NCBI RefSeq assembly: GCF_950023065.1
Contig: NC_088679.1
Coordinates: 15,376,001-15,440,000 of the forward strand
Source of the DNA: Planococcus citri
Lineage: Eukaryota > Arthropoda > Insecta > Hemiptera > Pseudococcidae
Length of the DNA: 64,000 bases
Direction of reading: 5' to 3'
A program made the translations under genes and the position numbers. Every line of letters begins with the position of its first letter. Position 1 is the stretch's first letter. The notes under the pieces were generated by a model. The model ran no database searches. It had not been told where the DNA came from and saw only the letters and a list, made by a program, of their open reading frames with translations. Of this stretch, positions 13,304 through 25,251 are shown piece after piece.

Positions 13304-13380
13304 ACTGTTCGCTGATTGCAAGAGAGTTTTTGCATTTGCTTTTACCATATCGGTTGATGGTTGCATTGGTTGCTAAGCTC
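13304..13380 (+). repeat. Short dispersed repeat (GCTGATTGCAAGAGAG family), copy 1
   Basis: It contains TTCGCTGATTGCAAGAGAG, then TTTTTGCATTTGC, a GGTTGATGG block and GCATTGGTTGCTAAG. The same order is seen near 34271 and 49740, with shorter copies near 23748, 45880 and 53600. It resembles a small SINE or MITE, but no tRNA-like head or TIR could be recognised. Confidence 0.6.
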
Positions 13381-14140
13381 TCGCTCACATCTTCAATTGC
13401 AACCACATCAGAAATTCCAGCCATACTTCTTCAACATTAACAACAGATACGTCAATTTCAATCCAAAACACCTCATCAAAGTCATCAGCTCGCGATTTTT
13501 AGATACTTTACACACTATTCGTCCTCTAACTAGGGAACCATATGAAGTGCCTCCAAATAGGGATTTGGATGGAAAGTGGCCTCAGTGGTAGCTCTAGACC
13601 TTGACCAAGGACAACACCAATGAAATTTTAACTGCCAGTTTTGAGTTTAGCTCCCACCGTAAAATTTTGAATTTTAAAATTTTTAAAAACCGCTACCCCG
13701 ACGCTGAAGTTTTTCCCACAGAGTTATTGTGGCAAAATTTTGAGCCACGAGCTTGACCAAGGGATACGTTTTATTTTCCCTTCCCATTGAATTTTTCAAA
13801 GATTCTTCAAATTCTTTATTTTTGATGAAAATTTGAATAATTCTTGAAAGATGGAATATGAAAAATTCAGTTGAATGGGAAAATGAGAGAAGCCCGAGCT
13901 AACATCGTTTTGCCTCGCATAGGGTCCCTATACGTTTAATTTGAGACAAAAAAGTCACCTCTATGAGGCAAGAATTGTGGTGAATTAGCCTGAAAATCGA
14001 GCGCCATCTATTAGCAAAACTAAAAATTATGCCTTTGCCTTATACAGAGCGGAGGTGAAATGCAGTGAATGCTGATAGCTGGACCATGTAGCCTAACAAA
14101 AGAAAAGATTCTTTTGTGACAGAAAAGACAGAACTACTAC

Positions 14141-15084
14141 AATTGAGGAGCTTGGAATCAAAACTCACTTTTGTCACCAAAAATCGATATGCGTTTTTTT
14201 GCGGATTCGGATACTTCTTCGATTTCTCTATCACCCTACAGAATCCATTTTTCCGAATTCGGCCCCAGTTCTTCACAATTTCGTGTTAAAAAGTGCCCTT
14301 GGAGTCAAAACTCACTTTTGCCAGTGGCAAAAGTGAGTTTTGACTCCAAGCTATAAAAAAAACTGTATTTTCAAGGTCGCATGGCAGTCTACAAAGCCAA
14401 AATGATTCAATTGCAACTTCGGAAGCATTTTCTGATAGTGAAAATAGCGAAAATGGTAGTTTTGAATTTGGAAGTTATGCAACTGAGGAGGTAAAAAATT
14501 GGATGTATTGAGCGCTCAAAACTTTTAAAGCTCTATGGAGGCGGAACAAAATACTCTACAGAAAAATGAAGTCGAGGAAAATTGTAGAGAATTAAATTTC
14601 CAATCGACTTAATGTCGTTAGTTTTTTTCTAGGGTGCTTAGTTTTCTATATATTTGCAAAAGAAAGTATAATTTTTGGAAAAATTCAGCGCTCAAAACTT
14701 TTAAAGCTGTCTGGAGACGGAACGAAGCATTCTACAGAAAAATTAAATCGAGGAAAATTGTAGAGAATTAAATTTCCAATCGACATAATGTCGTTAGTTT
14801 TCTTCTAGGAGGCTTATTTTTCGATATATTTGCAAAAGAAAGTAAAATTACCCCACCTTGGAATCAAAACTCACTTTTGCCAAACTTGAAAGCCATACTG
14901 CAACGATATGGCAACTTGAAAAAAAAAATTTTCTCATGGAATCCTATTTAGTAGTCTAACTCAAGAGCTCGACACACTTTGCGACGTTTTTTTCATCAAC
15001 GCACTAGGCGAAATCAGTTATTGTCGATTTTCTCGAAACTTTGTCCGATGGCAAAAGTGAGTTTTGATTCCAAGCTCCTCAATT
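14141..15084. mobile_element. Non-autonomous element with ~33 bp TIRs (AATTGAGGAGCTTGGAATCA)
   Basis: The left end AATTGAGGAGCTTGGAATCA and the following AAACTCACTTTTG recur as an exact-looking inverted copy at 15052-15084. The terminal block is also repeated inside: a palindrome at 14309-14353 and a direct partial copy at 14858-14881. No transposase frame exists. No clear target duplication is visible, so the superfamily is unknown. The element interrupts no recognised gene. Confidence 0.7.
14511..14862 (+). repeat. 176 bp tandem duplication inside the TIR element
   Basis: AGCGCTCAAAACTTTTAAAG starts at 14511 and again at 14687. The shared block runs on through GAGGAAAATTGTAGAGAATT and TTAATGTCGTTAG-like sequence to the 'ATATATTTGCAAAAGAAAGT' end, with roughly 90 percent identity by eye. 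Confidence 0.75.
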
Positions 15085-15517
15085 AACGATTTAAACAGGA
15101 AGATGAATGTCTGGGGTAGGTGTCTGTCTAGGTGGTGGTATATGGTATGTTGTAGGTATTTGCACAGCAACGTTATCTCCTCCTACCCCACATAACTGGT
15201 ATTGATAGGTAAGGGATGTTTGTCAACTACTTTCAAAGGCAATCGAGCTTCCTTCAGGGAAGTAATTTTTTTCCATCAATTTTGAGTAATTTATCCTTCC
15301 AAACATATGTGTTTGGAGGGAATAATTTTTCAATTTTTTTGAGATGTGTTTTAGCAGCATGCAATATGTTTATTAGGGTGAAATATTATTTTGAAAAATA
15401 AATTAGCTACCAATTTGTGAAAATTTCCCAGAAAAAATATACTGCTCTTCATAGGTACCTATTAACATTGCAAATATTATTTTTCAATCACAAAGTACCT
15501 AATAAGTAATAGGTATA

Positions 15518-16010
15518 CAGTGGAGTCTCGATAACTCGAAGCTGAAGGGAGAAGCAGTTGACTTCGAGTTATCGGAGTTTTCGAGTTAGCGAAGTTTTGA
15601 ATTAGATGAGTGTTTTTTTTTTACTAGAATGAAATGGAAACACGTATTATACCGGGTCGAAAAAATTAAAGTATGGAATGAGAATGTACAATAGCCAATA
15701 GGTACCATTGAAGATAACCAATATGTGAATGTGAAAGAGTTTTGTATCAATGAAATTCAAATTTACAAGTGTTTTCAACTATAAATTCGAGTTATAGAGG
15801 CAAAACGTTGGCAACGTTCGACTTACAGAGGTTTTTTCTTGTCTTTTTCAAAAATTTTACTTTGAGTTATCGGAGTTTTTGGACTTTTTACTTCGAGGTA
15901 AAGAAGTGAATTTTACATTGAGTCTTATGGAGAGTTGAAGGGAAACCGACTTTGCTTCGAGTTATCGGAGTTTTTGAGTTAACGGAGTTTGAGTTATCGA
16001 GACTCTACTG
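15518..16010. mobile_element. Pogo/Tigger-like MITE with TA target duplication
   Basis: The ends are CAGTGGAGTCTCGATAACTC and the inverted GAGTTATCGAGACTCTACTG. A TA dinucleotide flanks each side (15516-15517 and 16011-16012). The CAGT...TCGATAA terminus and TA duplication fit pogo/Tigger elements of the Tc1-mariner superfamily. At 493 bp with no transposase frame it is non-autonomous. Subterminal 'CGAGTTATCGGAGTTTT' motifs are repeated inside, possibly as transposase binding sites. Confidence 0.85.
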
Positions 16011-16959
16011 TATTTTGTAATCTATGAAAACTGAATAGGTACCTAGTACATTTTTTTTCTGAAAGTGCTTTGCATTTAAAAAAAGATACATAATTGCATA
16101 CCTAAGCAGGTATCCACACACATAATAAGAGGAAAAGAAGAGACTAACGACTGTTTTTTGAGTCAAAAACGATGTTTTTTCAAAATTTAGTCCAAAAAAA
16201 GTGAAAAAAATGGGCAACAGTTCCACTTAAAAATTAAAATTGCACACAAATCTTCAAAAAAGTGATGGAGCTTTGAAATTTGTGTTACCTATCTAATTCC
16301 TTCGATTTTTTTTAGTCAGAATGTCAGAAAAATGTAATTTTAAATTTTCCTATTCATTAGGGGAATAAGCCTGATGAAATTTTAAAAAGCAATAAAAAAT
16401 CTGCAGTTTCCATTTCTAGGGTTATTTTTATCTCAAACTAAACAGATTTTCAGGGATGAAAATGGGAAAAAATTTTAATTTTTTTCAATTTGGTGAATGA
16501 AGCATCAAACTTGATGTTTTTTAACTCAAAATTATATTTTTTTGACCTCCTAATAACGAACCCAACGCATCTAAATTCATATTTTTTTTTTCGATCCTCA
16601 AAATTCATTTTAAAAATTATTTAATTTAGGTTCCTTTTCACACTGTAAAGACGAATCGCGTCTTTTAGTTTCATTTTCAATAGGGCGCCATCTAACACTC
16701 ACGTAAGGTACTTGAAAAAATCAAATACCTACAAGCTAATTTGCATATTTTTGTCATTAGTCTCATATAGGTGAGAAAATCGTCTCAAATCGCAAATATA
16801 GGCAAAAAAAAGTGCCTCAGTGAGGCAAAATGTCAGCTTGGGAGACCACTCCGCCAACGCGTGCGTTAAAATTTTCCCACAACAACACCGTGTAAAAAAC
16901 CCGAACGTCAAGGTAGCAATTTTTGAAAGTTTTATAATTCATAATTTTATACTGAGGGC

Positions 16960-18570
16960 CTCTTTACTGGAATTCAAGGAAACTGCAAAATTGTTGGGCA
17001 TCACTGTAGAAACCAACTTGAAGTGGACTAACCATGTAAATAAGCTTTCAAATAAACTACCATCTTATCAACACCTTCTCTATCAATTGAAGAAAACAGC
17101 ATCCATTCCTACACTAAAAGTAGCTTACTATGGACTGTTTTACTCTAATATGTCATATGGACTTGCATTCTAGGGAGGAAACAAAACCCTTCTAGCTAGA
17201 TAAGATATTCCTTATTCAAAAGAGAATTATTAGGACAATGTTCAACTTAGCCCCTACCCAATCCTGTTAACAAACTTTCATCGATGAAAAAATTATTACA
17301 ACACCATCCCTATATACCTATACTACTTAGGGTAAGGTTGCCTAAATCATACCTCTTCTTGGTTATTAGGACCTGGAGAGCCCAATTTTCACTCTTTTTG
17401 ACTGATTTTTTTTTTAAATTGTAGCTTGAAACCTTGTCTATCGAATGACGTATCAATAGAGTAATTTATTCTTCAACGAGAAGAGATATTTCAGTTTCCG
17501 CAAAGGTCTTCAAGTGGTATGATTTGGGAAACTAGTCTCCTAAATCGTACCACCAGTTCCCCAAGTTGTACTACCCAGACATTTTAGTCATATTTTGAAG
17601 GAAGTAGATGAAATGAGGTAAAAAAATTCAAGAAAAAGCATAAGGTTTTCATTTTATTATTCATTATAACGCGTATTTTGATTTATAAAATGAAAAAAAT
17701 ACTATATGTTTGTCTTGATGCTTTTTATTCAGTTTTCTTTTAGTTTTTACCTGGTATGATTTAGGGAACTCATTGCATATAATGCAAATGTAATGGTACG
17801 ATTTAGGAAACCTCAAAGTGGTACGATTTGGGCAACTTTGGCATTTTTTGAATAACTGGCAGCACTGTCATAAAATATACTTGTAACTGACATCTGTGCG
17901 CAATGAAACAATTATAAATATGTGTTTCAAGTGATCCATTGAAAAAAATTCCACTTGATTAATCCTATCAGGGCTCCAACACCTTACATACATTGAAAAA
18001 AAAAAAATAGATCCCAACCACACATTTTCTTTAAATTGTGATAAGTTACGCAAACAAATATTATAGGAGTGCTACTTCCATTAGGCAACCTTACACTACA
18101 GGTTTCAATAATGATGAAAAATAATATTACCTATTCTGCCTTCAGTACTGACCCATAACTATAATACTACAGGGATAAACTCAATCTTTGCCAATCAAAT
18201 GAGGACTAAAGTCAACAGCGAAGGAATAGATACTTACTATGGCAGTCAAAATCTGTAATAGTCTCCCTCCACAAATCAGAGATGTTCATAATACCAAATT
18301 ATTATAAAAAATTCTTCAAAAACGGCTATTTAAGGAGGCATTTTATTGTGTAGATGAGTTCCTGGGTAAACTCTAACCCTCTATTCAATTGATTATATTC
18401 ACTTTATTTTATTTCATTTTAATTCATTTCATTTATTGTGTATTGTTGTTTATTGTAAAGTGGCTCTGTAAGCACTAAACCTAGGTATGTATAAATGATC
18501 TTGTAAATTCCGCTTGCAGTCCCTTACAGTAATACATTATTTGAATATTTGAACTGAAAGAAAAAAATCT
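16960..18570 (+). mobile_element. Jockey-like LINE 3' fragment, split by an inserted element
   Basis: The + strand from about 16960 reads the C-terminal part of a Jockey-type ORF2: a LLGITVETNLKWTNHVNKLS block, then LKVAYYGLFYSNMSYGLAF, then a KRIIRTMFNLAPTQSC block. After the insertion at 17330-18096 the reading resumes with NSLPPQIRDVHNTK and FYCVDEFL. Stops and frameshifts show it is dead. The 3' part ends in a short untranslated stretch near 18570. Only the last quarter of ORF2 remains, as is typical of 5'-truncated LINE insertions. Confidence 0.8.
17330..18096. mobile_element. TA-flanked TIR element inserted in the LINE
   Basis: The ends GGGTAAGGTTGCCTAAAT and the inverted TTAGGCAACCTTACAC give a TIR of about 16-18 bases. 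TA is present on both sides (17328-17329 and 18097-18098). The LINE reading frame stops at the left edge and resumes at the right edge, which proves insertion. Internal motifs 'CCTAAATCRTACC' and 'GGTAYGATTTRGG' recur several times. No transposase frame is present. Tc1/mariner-like MITE is the best fit. Confidence 0.85.
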
Positions 18571-19115
18571 AATAGAAAATTGAATTTTTTATAAGGTTTG
18601 CCATTAAATCACAAGTTTTTCCTCTTCAATAGGTACTTATGTAAGTATTTTATTCTAAAAATGATTTTGGTGATTCTCAGATGATGGTCACTCAGCCAAA
18701 AAAAAATAAAAAATAGGTAAAACCATTGAAGAAAGCCAATCGTACTTTCGGAAATGGAAAAATGCATTGTAAAAGGAGGGTTTGAAATTGGGGCATCTTT
18801 AATTTACTTGATCAATACTTAATATTTTGTTTGGTTCCCTATGTTATAATTTTAGGTTGCAGTATGCAATATGCATTGAAGATGATAAATTGATGATAAC
18901 CAATTAGCCATAATTGCGTTTCTTTAACTCTTAATAAGAGTAGATACTTCCCTGAAAGTAAGATGAGTTTTTAAGATTGGAAAATTTATGTTACAGAATT
19001 AGGTAATAGGAATACCCTCAAACTTAACGACGATATTATTCGCTGTTTTTTAAATTGAAATTCTCATTAGATACATAAACAAGATAATCTATCAATATCT
19101 GTTTAGCCTACTTAC
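18571..19115. other. Probable intron of the Ig gene, nothing recognised
   Basis: AT-rich sequence with no exon or mobile element identified. On the - strand it lies directly after the donor of the Ig exon. Confidence 0.35.
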
Positions 19116-19321
19116 CGACAACGATCAACTTGATATGAAAATTCTGAGTTTGGGTTTGTTTGAAGTCGACTCGACATTTATGGAATCCTTCGTCGGACGG
19201 CGTAACGTGCTCGATTACCAAAGACCTTTGGTCAAAGTTGAAATGAGCTCGGCCACCCATGATTTTCTCGTGAGACCAGTGATTGGCATGCTCCGGTATA
19301 TGCCTTTCTCGCATGTCAACA
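19116..19321 (-). CDS. Single Ig-domain exon, sidestep-like
   Basis: On the - strand a 206 base exon is bounded by an acceptor (TTTTTCAG just above 19321) and a donor (GTAAG at 19115 downward). It encodes the second half of a V-type Ig domain: VDMRERHIP, HWSHEKIMGGRAHF, then VTPSDEGFHKCRVDF, which is the DxGxYxC motif with Phe for Tyr, then NFHIKLIVVG. The CRVDF pattern with an Arg/Gly-rich opening fits the sidestep family, cell-surface receptors in insect axon guidance that bind Beat proteins. The start exon, other Ig domains, Fn3 domain and membrane segment are not recognised here, so the gene must have long introns or extend beyond the window. Confidence 0.7.
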
Positions 19322-19344
19322 CTGAAAAATAAATACGAATTCAA

Positions 19345-21354
19345 GAAAAAAATTAATATCGTCGACAGAAAACATATGATGATGAAAATGGATTGCGAAA
19401 AAAAGAGTGTTTCGCATTTGAATCAAATTCACAGGGATGATATCTTTTGAGTTAATGACCAGTGAGAGAAAATATGGGACCCCTAGACTAAAGAGGACTG
19501 AGGCTGAGCTATGGGGTCTCAAAGTTGAGTTATTTTCGAGTAAAACATGTGTTTTTTGACTAGGACACCGTCCAGCTGAGGGGTTTGAATGAATTCAGCA
19601 TAATTCATTCCTCTAAGATTGGCTACACTGCTGTACAAAATCTTTAAAGATGAATTTTCCTCAAAATTGATTCACCCATCGACAAGAAAAAATCACCTAC
19701 AAATATCGTTGCAATTTTTGCATTATAAAACTTACTGTAGCTTTTCACAGAAATTTTCAAAATGTTGGCAACACCGCATTTAAAAATTTTTCTTCAGAAT
19801 TTACCAACATTTGCACTAAAAATATTGGGGCAGAAGCTGGGTTTTCCGAAAAAAAAAATGAAAAATCTAAAATTTCTCAACTTTGTCAACTTTTGAGCGC
19901 CCTGTTGGTGACCACAAGTCCGCGTTGATGGTTCAGGCAAATGTAAAAACTCAAATCGTGTTTTCTTAGTGTCGCGATGAGGAGGTGTCCAGGTCATAAA
20001 ACGTCGTATTTATCTCTCTGAAAAATGATCCAACTTTGAAACGTCCATAGCTCCACTTCCTTTGGTCTTGGGAAGCCAAATTTTTCTGGGGTTTTTTCAA
20101 CTCAAAAGGTATACTACCTCTTCACGCATTTACTTAACCCAAAGCCACAAAATATGAACAATCATTCTAAACGTACGAGTTTTCTATCTAATCTAAGGAA
20201 CAGTAAGTCACTAACATCTTTCTCTCAACAACGTGGGTTTAAAAACTCACATCAACGAATTCAAAAAACCAGGAAATCCCATATTCGCATCGAACACGTA
20301 CATATGTACATTCTCGCATATAAGTAGGTATTCTGGTCGACCATACAACATGTACTCGTATATTTATTTCTCGCAATCGTCGCCACATTAAATTAGTATT
20401 ACCGACCATACATTTCATCCTTCTGAACCCATACTTCACTCAGTCGGAACGAGAGAGTACACTCATCGCCGGACACATGCGGAGGAACGACTCGATTTGA
20501 AAATACTATACGAGGCAAAAAAAAATAAAAAATAAAAATAAGCACGCGGAATTTACACACAACAACAACCGAGGAATAAAGTTTTTAAAATTCTTGTGTA
20601 AAGCTCGTGAAACGCCACACATACCGCCATAGCGTGTGCGATACGTTCTCCTCAAGTACCTAATAAAAATATAAACCCGTTTTGACATAGATCGTACGTT
20701 TAAAAAATAACCCATGTGCGACTGTACATGATAAATGTATACTTATCCTGCAAGGATAAAAGCATTTCGTAGTTACGATAAACATATTCAGGATGTTTCA
20801 AATATGCTTTAAAATACTTAATGTACCTATCTCGAGTGCGATTTTATTGTATCGTCGGGGTATAATTGCTTCGAATTTGAATAGGTATACTGTCGTAGGT
20901 ACCTGCGTACCATATTACCTATATGTGTATTCCTCCTATAGAGTCTGTCGTCGAAGTCATTGTCGCGTGCGCCCATTTGCGGAATAAAAAATATCAGCCG
21001 TTATAGTGCATAAGATGAGATTCGTCGTCTAGATTTTTTTTAATGCTTTTTCTTGTACTTAGATGTATATGTACCCACTTATCGCGAGTCGAGTTGTTGA
21101 ACAAGATTCAATTTTTTTTATCATTAATGAGCCACACACGATTATTAGCAAAACATAAAATTTATCACATCTTCATGCTTCACTGTACATTTCCTAGGAA
21201 GAAACCAATTCCAAATTCAAATATTTTTCACCTCGAAATTCGAAAACATTCCAATAAAAATGTGTTTTGGTATCACACGATTATAGTGACGATTGACTTC
21301 CAATTGTGAGAATTCTAGAAAGAAAAAATTGACCGGTGCATTTTTTGATGTCAA
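19345..21354. other. Non-coding stretch 5' of the Ig exon
   Basis: No exon of the Ig gene or other gene could be supported. The part from about 20240 to 21030 is less A/T-homopolymeric and richer in CG than its surroundings, which could mark a promoter or 5' exon, but no open frame there has a recognisable product. Confidence 0.3.
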
Positions 21355-23115
21355 GTGAATTTTTGAAAATTGAATTTAAGTTAAAAATGAGGGTAAAAAA
21401 CCAAAATTTTACCAAATGAACCTGGAAAGTTAAAATTTTGGATACACTCTATTTTTGACCTGTCAAGTCAATTGAAAACGGTTTCAAACCGTTTCGAACA
21501 GTTCTGGAGCCTCCAGCAGATTTTTGATACTTGAAATTTCCACAAAAGTTTACCAACTGAAGTTAACAAATCGAAATTTACGCTGTAATTCAACTTAAAC
21601 ACGCTATGAAGTCGACTGTGCTAATGAGTTTAAGTTATTTTGGAGCCTCCAGCGACTTTTTGAAAATTCTTAGAGCCTCCAGTAGATTTTTGAAATTTGA
21701 AATTTTCACAAAATTTCATCTAACCTCCATTAAGTCAATTTCTGGTAAATTTAAGTCATTTCGGAGCCTCTAGCGACTTTTTAAAAATTCTTAAGAGTCT
21801 CCAGTGGATTTTTGAAACTTATTGAAATTCTCACAAAATTTCATCGAATAAAGTTGAAAGTCGAAATTCATACTGTAAACCGATTTCAATACGATATGAA
21901 GTCTACTGCAGATAGATTTCAAGTCGTTTTGGAGCCTCCAGCGACTTTTTGGAAATTACTGGAGCCTCCAGCAGATTTTCCAATGCTCGAAATTTCCAAA
22001 AAATAATACCAAACAGAGCTGAAAATCCAAAATTTACTTCACACTCCAATTTCAACACGTTATAAAATCAACTGCAGGTGGGTTCAAGTCACTTTGGAGC
22101 CTCCAGTAAATTTTTGATAATTCTCGGGCCCTTCGGTGGATTTTTGAAATTTGAAATTCCCACAAAATTTCACCAAAATGCAGTTGGGAAGCAAAAATTC
22201 ATTCAATAAACTGATTTCAATAAGCAACGAAGTTGACTTCAGGTAGATTTGAATTCATTTTGGAGCCTTCAGCAAATTTTTAGAAATTACCGGAGCCTCC
22301 AGTAAATTTTTGAAACTAGAAATTTCTAAAAATTTCATTAAATGGAGTTGGAAAGCCGAAATTCACTCTGCACAGTATGTGCTTAAGTTAACTAGGACAC
22401 ATCTTGTGGGATTTTTTGAAAAATAAAAGTTTCTAAAAAGTCGCTAAAGGCTCCAAAATGGATCGAAACTTCCTGCCCCTGCAATCCACATCGGAACTTA
22501 ATCTTTCTATCGCAAACGGAGGCGGAAGCTAGGGTATAATGTTTCAAATTTTCAAAGAAGTATGAAATCGATGGACAAAAATATCTCTCAGACGGGAATA
22601 AACCGAACTTGAAAAAAATAATGGGTACTTTATCGGCCATGAAGGTCCAAAAAGTAGCTGGAGAATATTCAAAACGATTCAAAACCACCTGCAGTCGAAT
22701 TCATATCGTACCTATTGAAATTGGTTTTCATAAGGAATTTATTCAGCTTTCCAACTTCATTTGATGAGATTTTATGGAAATTTCAAGTTTCAAAAATCTG
22801 CTGGAGGCTCCAGCAATTTTCAAAAAGGTCACTGGAGCCTTCCAAAATAACTTGAATCCATCAGAAGTCCACTTAATAGCGTGTTGAAGTTGAATTTCAG
22901 CAAAAATGTTGGATTTCCAACTTCATTTGATAAAATTTTGTGGGAATTTCAAGTTTCAAAAATCTGCTGGAGGCTTCAGAACTGCTCAAAACGGTTTGAA
23001 ACTGGTTCCGGTCAATTTTGTTGATCGAAAATAGGGGAAATCCCAAATTTCAGATTTCCAAGTCAATTTGGTAAAATTTTGATTTTTCTTCTCATTTTTG
23101 GTTTATATTTGATTT
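21355..23115. repeat. Palindromic array of GGAGCCTCCAGC units
   Basis: From 21500 to about 22340, units of about 150-190 bases carry pairs such as TGGAGCCTCCAGCGACTTTT and GAGCCTCCAGCAGATTTTTG followed by 'GAAATTTCCACAAAATTTCA'. From about 22430 on, the same units run in the opposite direction (CTGCTGGAGGCTCCAGC near 22797). The outermost blocks also match as inverted copies: GAAAACGGTTTCAAACCG near 21474 against AAACGGTTTGAAACTGG near 22987. It is therefore a large imperfect palindrome made of tandem units. The GGAGCCTCC core is itself palindromic. Confidence 0.7.
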
Positions 23116-25251
23116 TCAAAAATTCGCCAAAAATCGAAAAATGCACTTCAGCATTTGAAATTTTGTATGGTGATGAATTTTTCCATGCTTTTTCGGTCTA
23201 CTTTATTTGGGCTGACCTATCAATCAAAATGGCCGAAATTTCGTTAGTAAGGCCAACTGTTTTTTGGCAAGTTTGCTTTAAAATGTTCTTTATTAGGATG
23301 TGCCTTTTAAGAAAAAAGTTGTCCTGTGGGATTGAAGGGGATGCAATTGAATTTTTCAAATTCATTTTTTTTTTATTTTTTCACCAATACCTACTCTTTT
23401 CAGTATAGTTAACTAATCACTTTTTTTACAGTTTTATATCTATATTTTTTTTTTTCGCAAATCATGATGACTATTTTTTATTAATTTCATCAAATTTTCA
23501 TTTAAAAAAGCTTTAAAAAGGAAAGAGAGAGAAAACGAAACATAGTTGAAAAATGGGGGAAAAAGCTCGAAAAAAACTAAAAAGGAAAGCGAAAGAAAAA
23601 GGATCAAATAATATTGTTTGAAAATGTCGAAAAGATTAAAATTAAAAAAAAGGAAGAAAGGAAGAAAACAAATAGACTCATGTACCTAAGTAGTATGCCA
23701 TAACAACTGTTCATCCTTATCGAAAAACAAGCCATCTGCAGCTATTCGCTGATTGCAACAGAGTTTTTGCATACGCTTTTTGCTTATTGGATGCTTTAAT
23801 TTAATGCGCAATAAGTAGTTATTAGTTAATCGAGTGATGCGTTCAAATTTTTTTTTTTCAACAAAAACTCTTTCTCGACACGATTAATAAAATATAACCG
23901 CACAACACATCAATATTTTAACTGTTTTTTCGCACAAAAACTACAAAAAAAAAATCAAAGGATACGAAAAAAATTACAAAAACGAATAATGAAAATGAAA
24001 ATGAATTTGAAAAATTCAATGCTGAGAATGGAGTGAGAGTTCACGAGGTTTTCTCGATTTCATGACATTTTTGATTTCAATATCGGCCCATTTCCTAGGC
24101 AAAGTTATGCAAAGTGTAATTCAGCAGCTGAAATACTAGCCAAGAAGTATGTTTTTAATACGTAATAGATTTTTTTAGTTAATTTGAGGGGGATTCTAAT
24201 TAAAATTTACCAATTTAGTATCAGGAAATTGAATTTCCTGTAGTGTAGGTACGTAAGTTTAAATTACCCCTTCAAATCAAAATTATCATTTTTTCATTGT
24301 CGTAAGCACCTGGTTGTAAGTACAGACTGAAAATTTCAATTCTTCCTTACTTCTTTCTTCTCACTTGATTTGTTATTGATAGTCATATAGGCAGGTAGGT
24401 AGAGGTTATGCATCCAACCCATTCACAATAAACAAGCATTTTCAAAAGGTGAGGCATTTTTAATTTTTTTCAAATTTTTTTATTCTCGCGAAACTATACA
24501 GAAATACTCGTATGAGCATAGGCTATCAATCTGCTATCTGGTTTTAATGATACCCATTAATTTAAAAAAATAATAATTTTATCTGCGTAGCAGGTTTATC
24601 TCAACTCTACAACAACGCGCGTCTTCCAGTCTAACCTGAGTTGTTAAAAGTTAACACTGAACCTGATAAGGAATGATTCTTCATGTAGGTAATGGGTAAT
24701 CCCTATTTCAAGTAGGTACGAAATACGAATAAATCCTCGTATTGTACGTAAGTAGGTACATAGTTCATTAATTATTCACAATATTCATGGAAACTGGAAC
24801 AAATAATAGTTCCAATACGATTCAGATTTTTAACGCGAATCGCATCACAATGAATAATTTTTCTTTTTTGATAAACATCATGGACAAATCGTGGTATGTA
24901 CAACACACAAGCACAGAATGGTATCATAATATACTTTTCCACACCACAAATCATAAAACACATTCGTCATTATCTCGTGTTATTTAAAATCACTGCTGAT
25001 AATGACTTTTGATTTGCAAATGAATACCTAGCTAGATCAAAGTTTAACTTAGTTCGCCACAGATGTACCAAGTGTTTATCAGTTCATATCACGAAATATA
25101 AAGAACAAGTATATTAACATACCTACGCACATTTGAGTGTATTTTTTTTTGTAGTGAATAATAAAAAAACAATCCGTGAGAAAGAATACTTTTGTGGAAA
25201 AAAAATGCTTTTATAGTTTCACATTTTTGTAGTGTTGGAAGTAACGTAAAA
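23116..25251. other. Intergenic AT-rich sequence with one short repeat copy
   Basis: No gene is recognised. A copy of the GCTGATTGCAA repeat is present at about 23746-23800 (GCTGATTGCAACAGAGTTTTT). The remainder is low complexity, with A-rich AAAAAGGAAAG stretches near 23515-23670. Confidence 0.4.
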
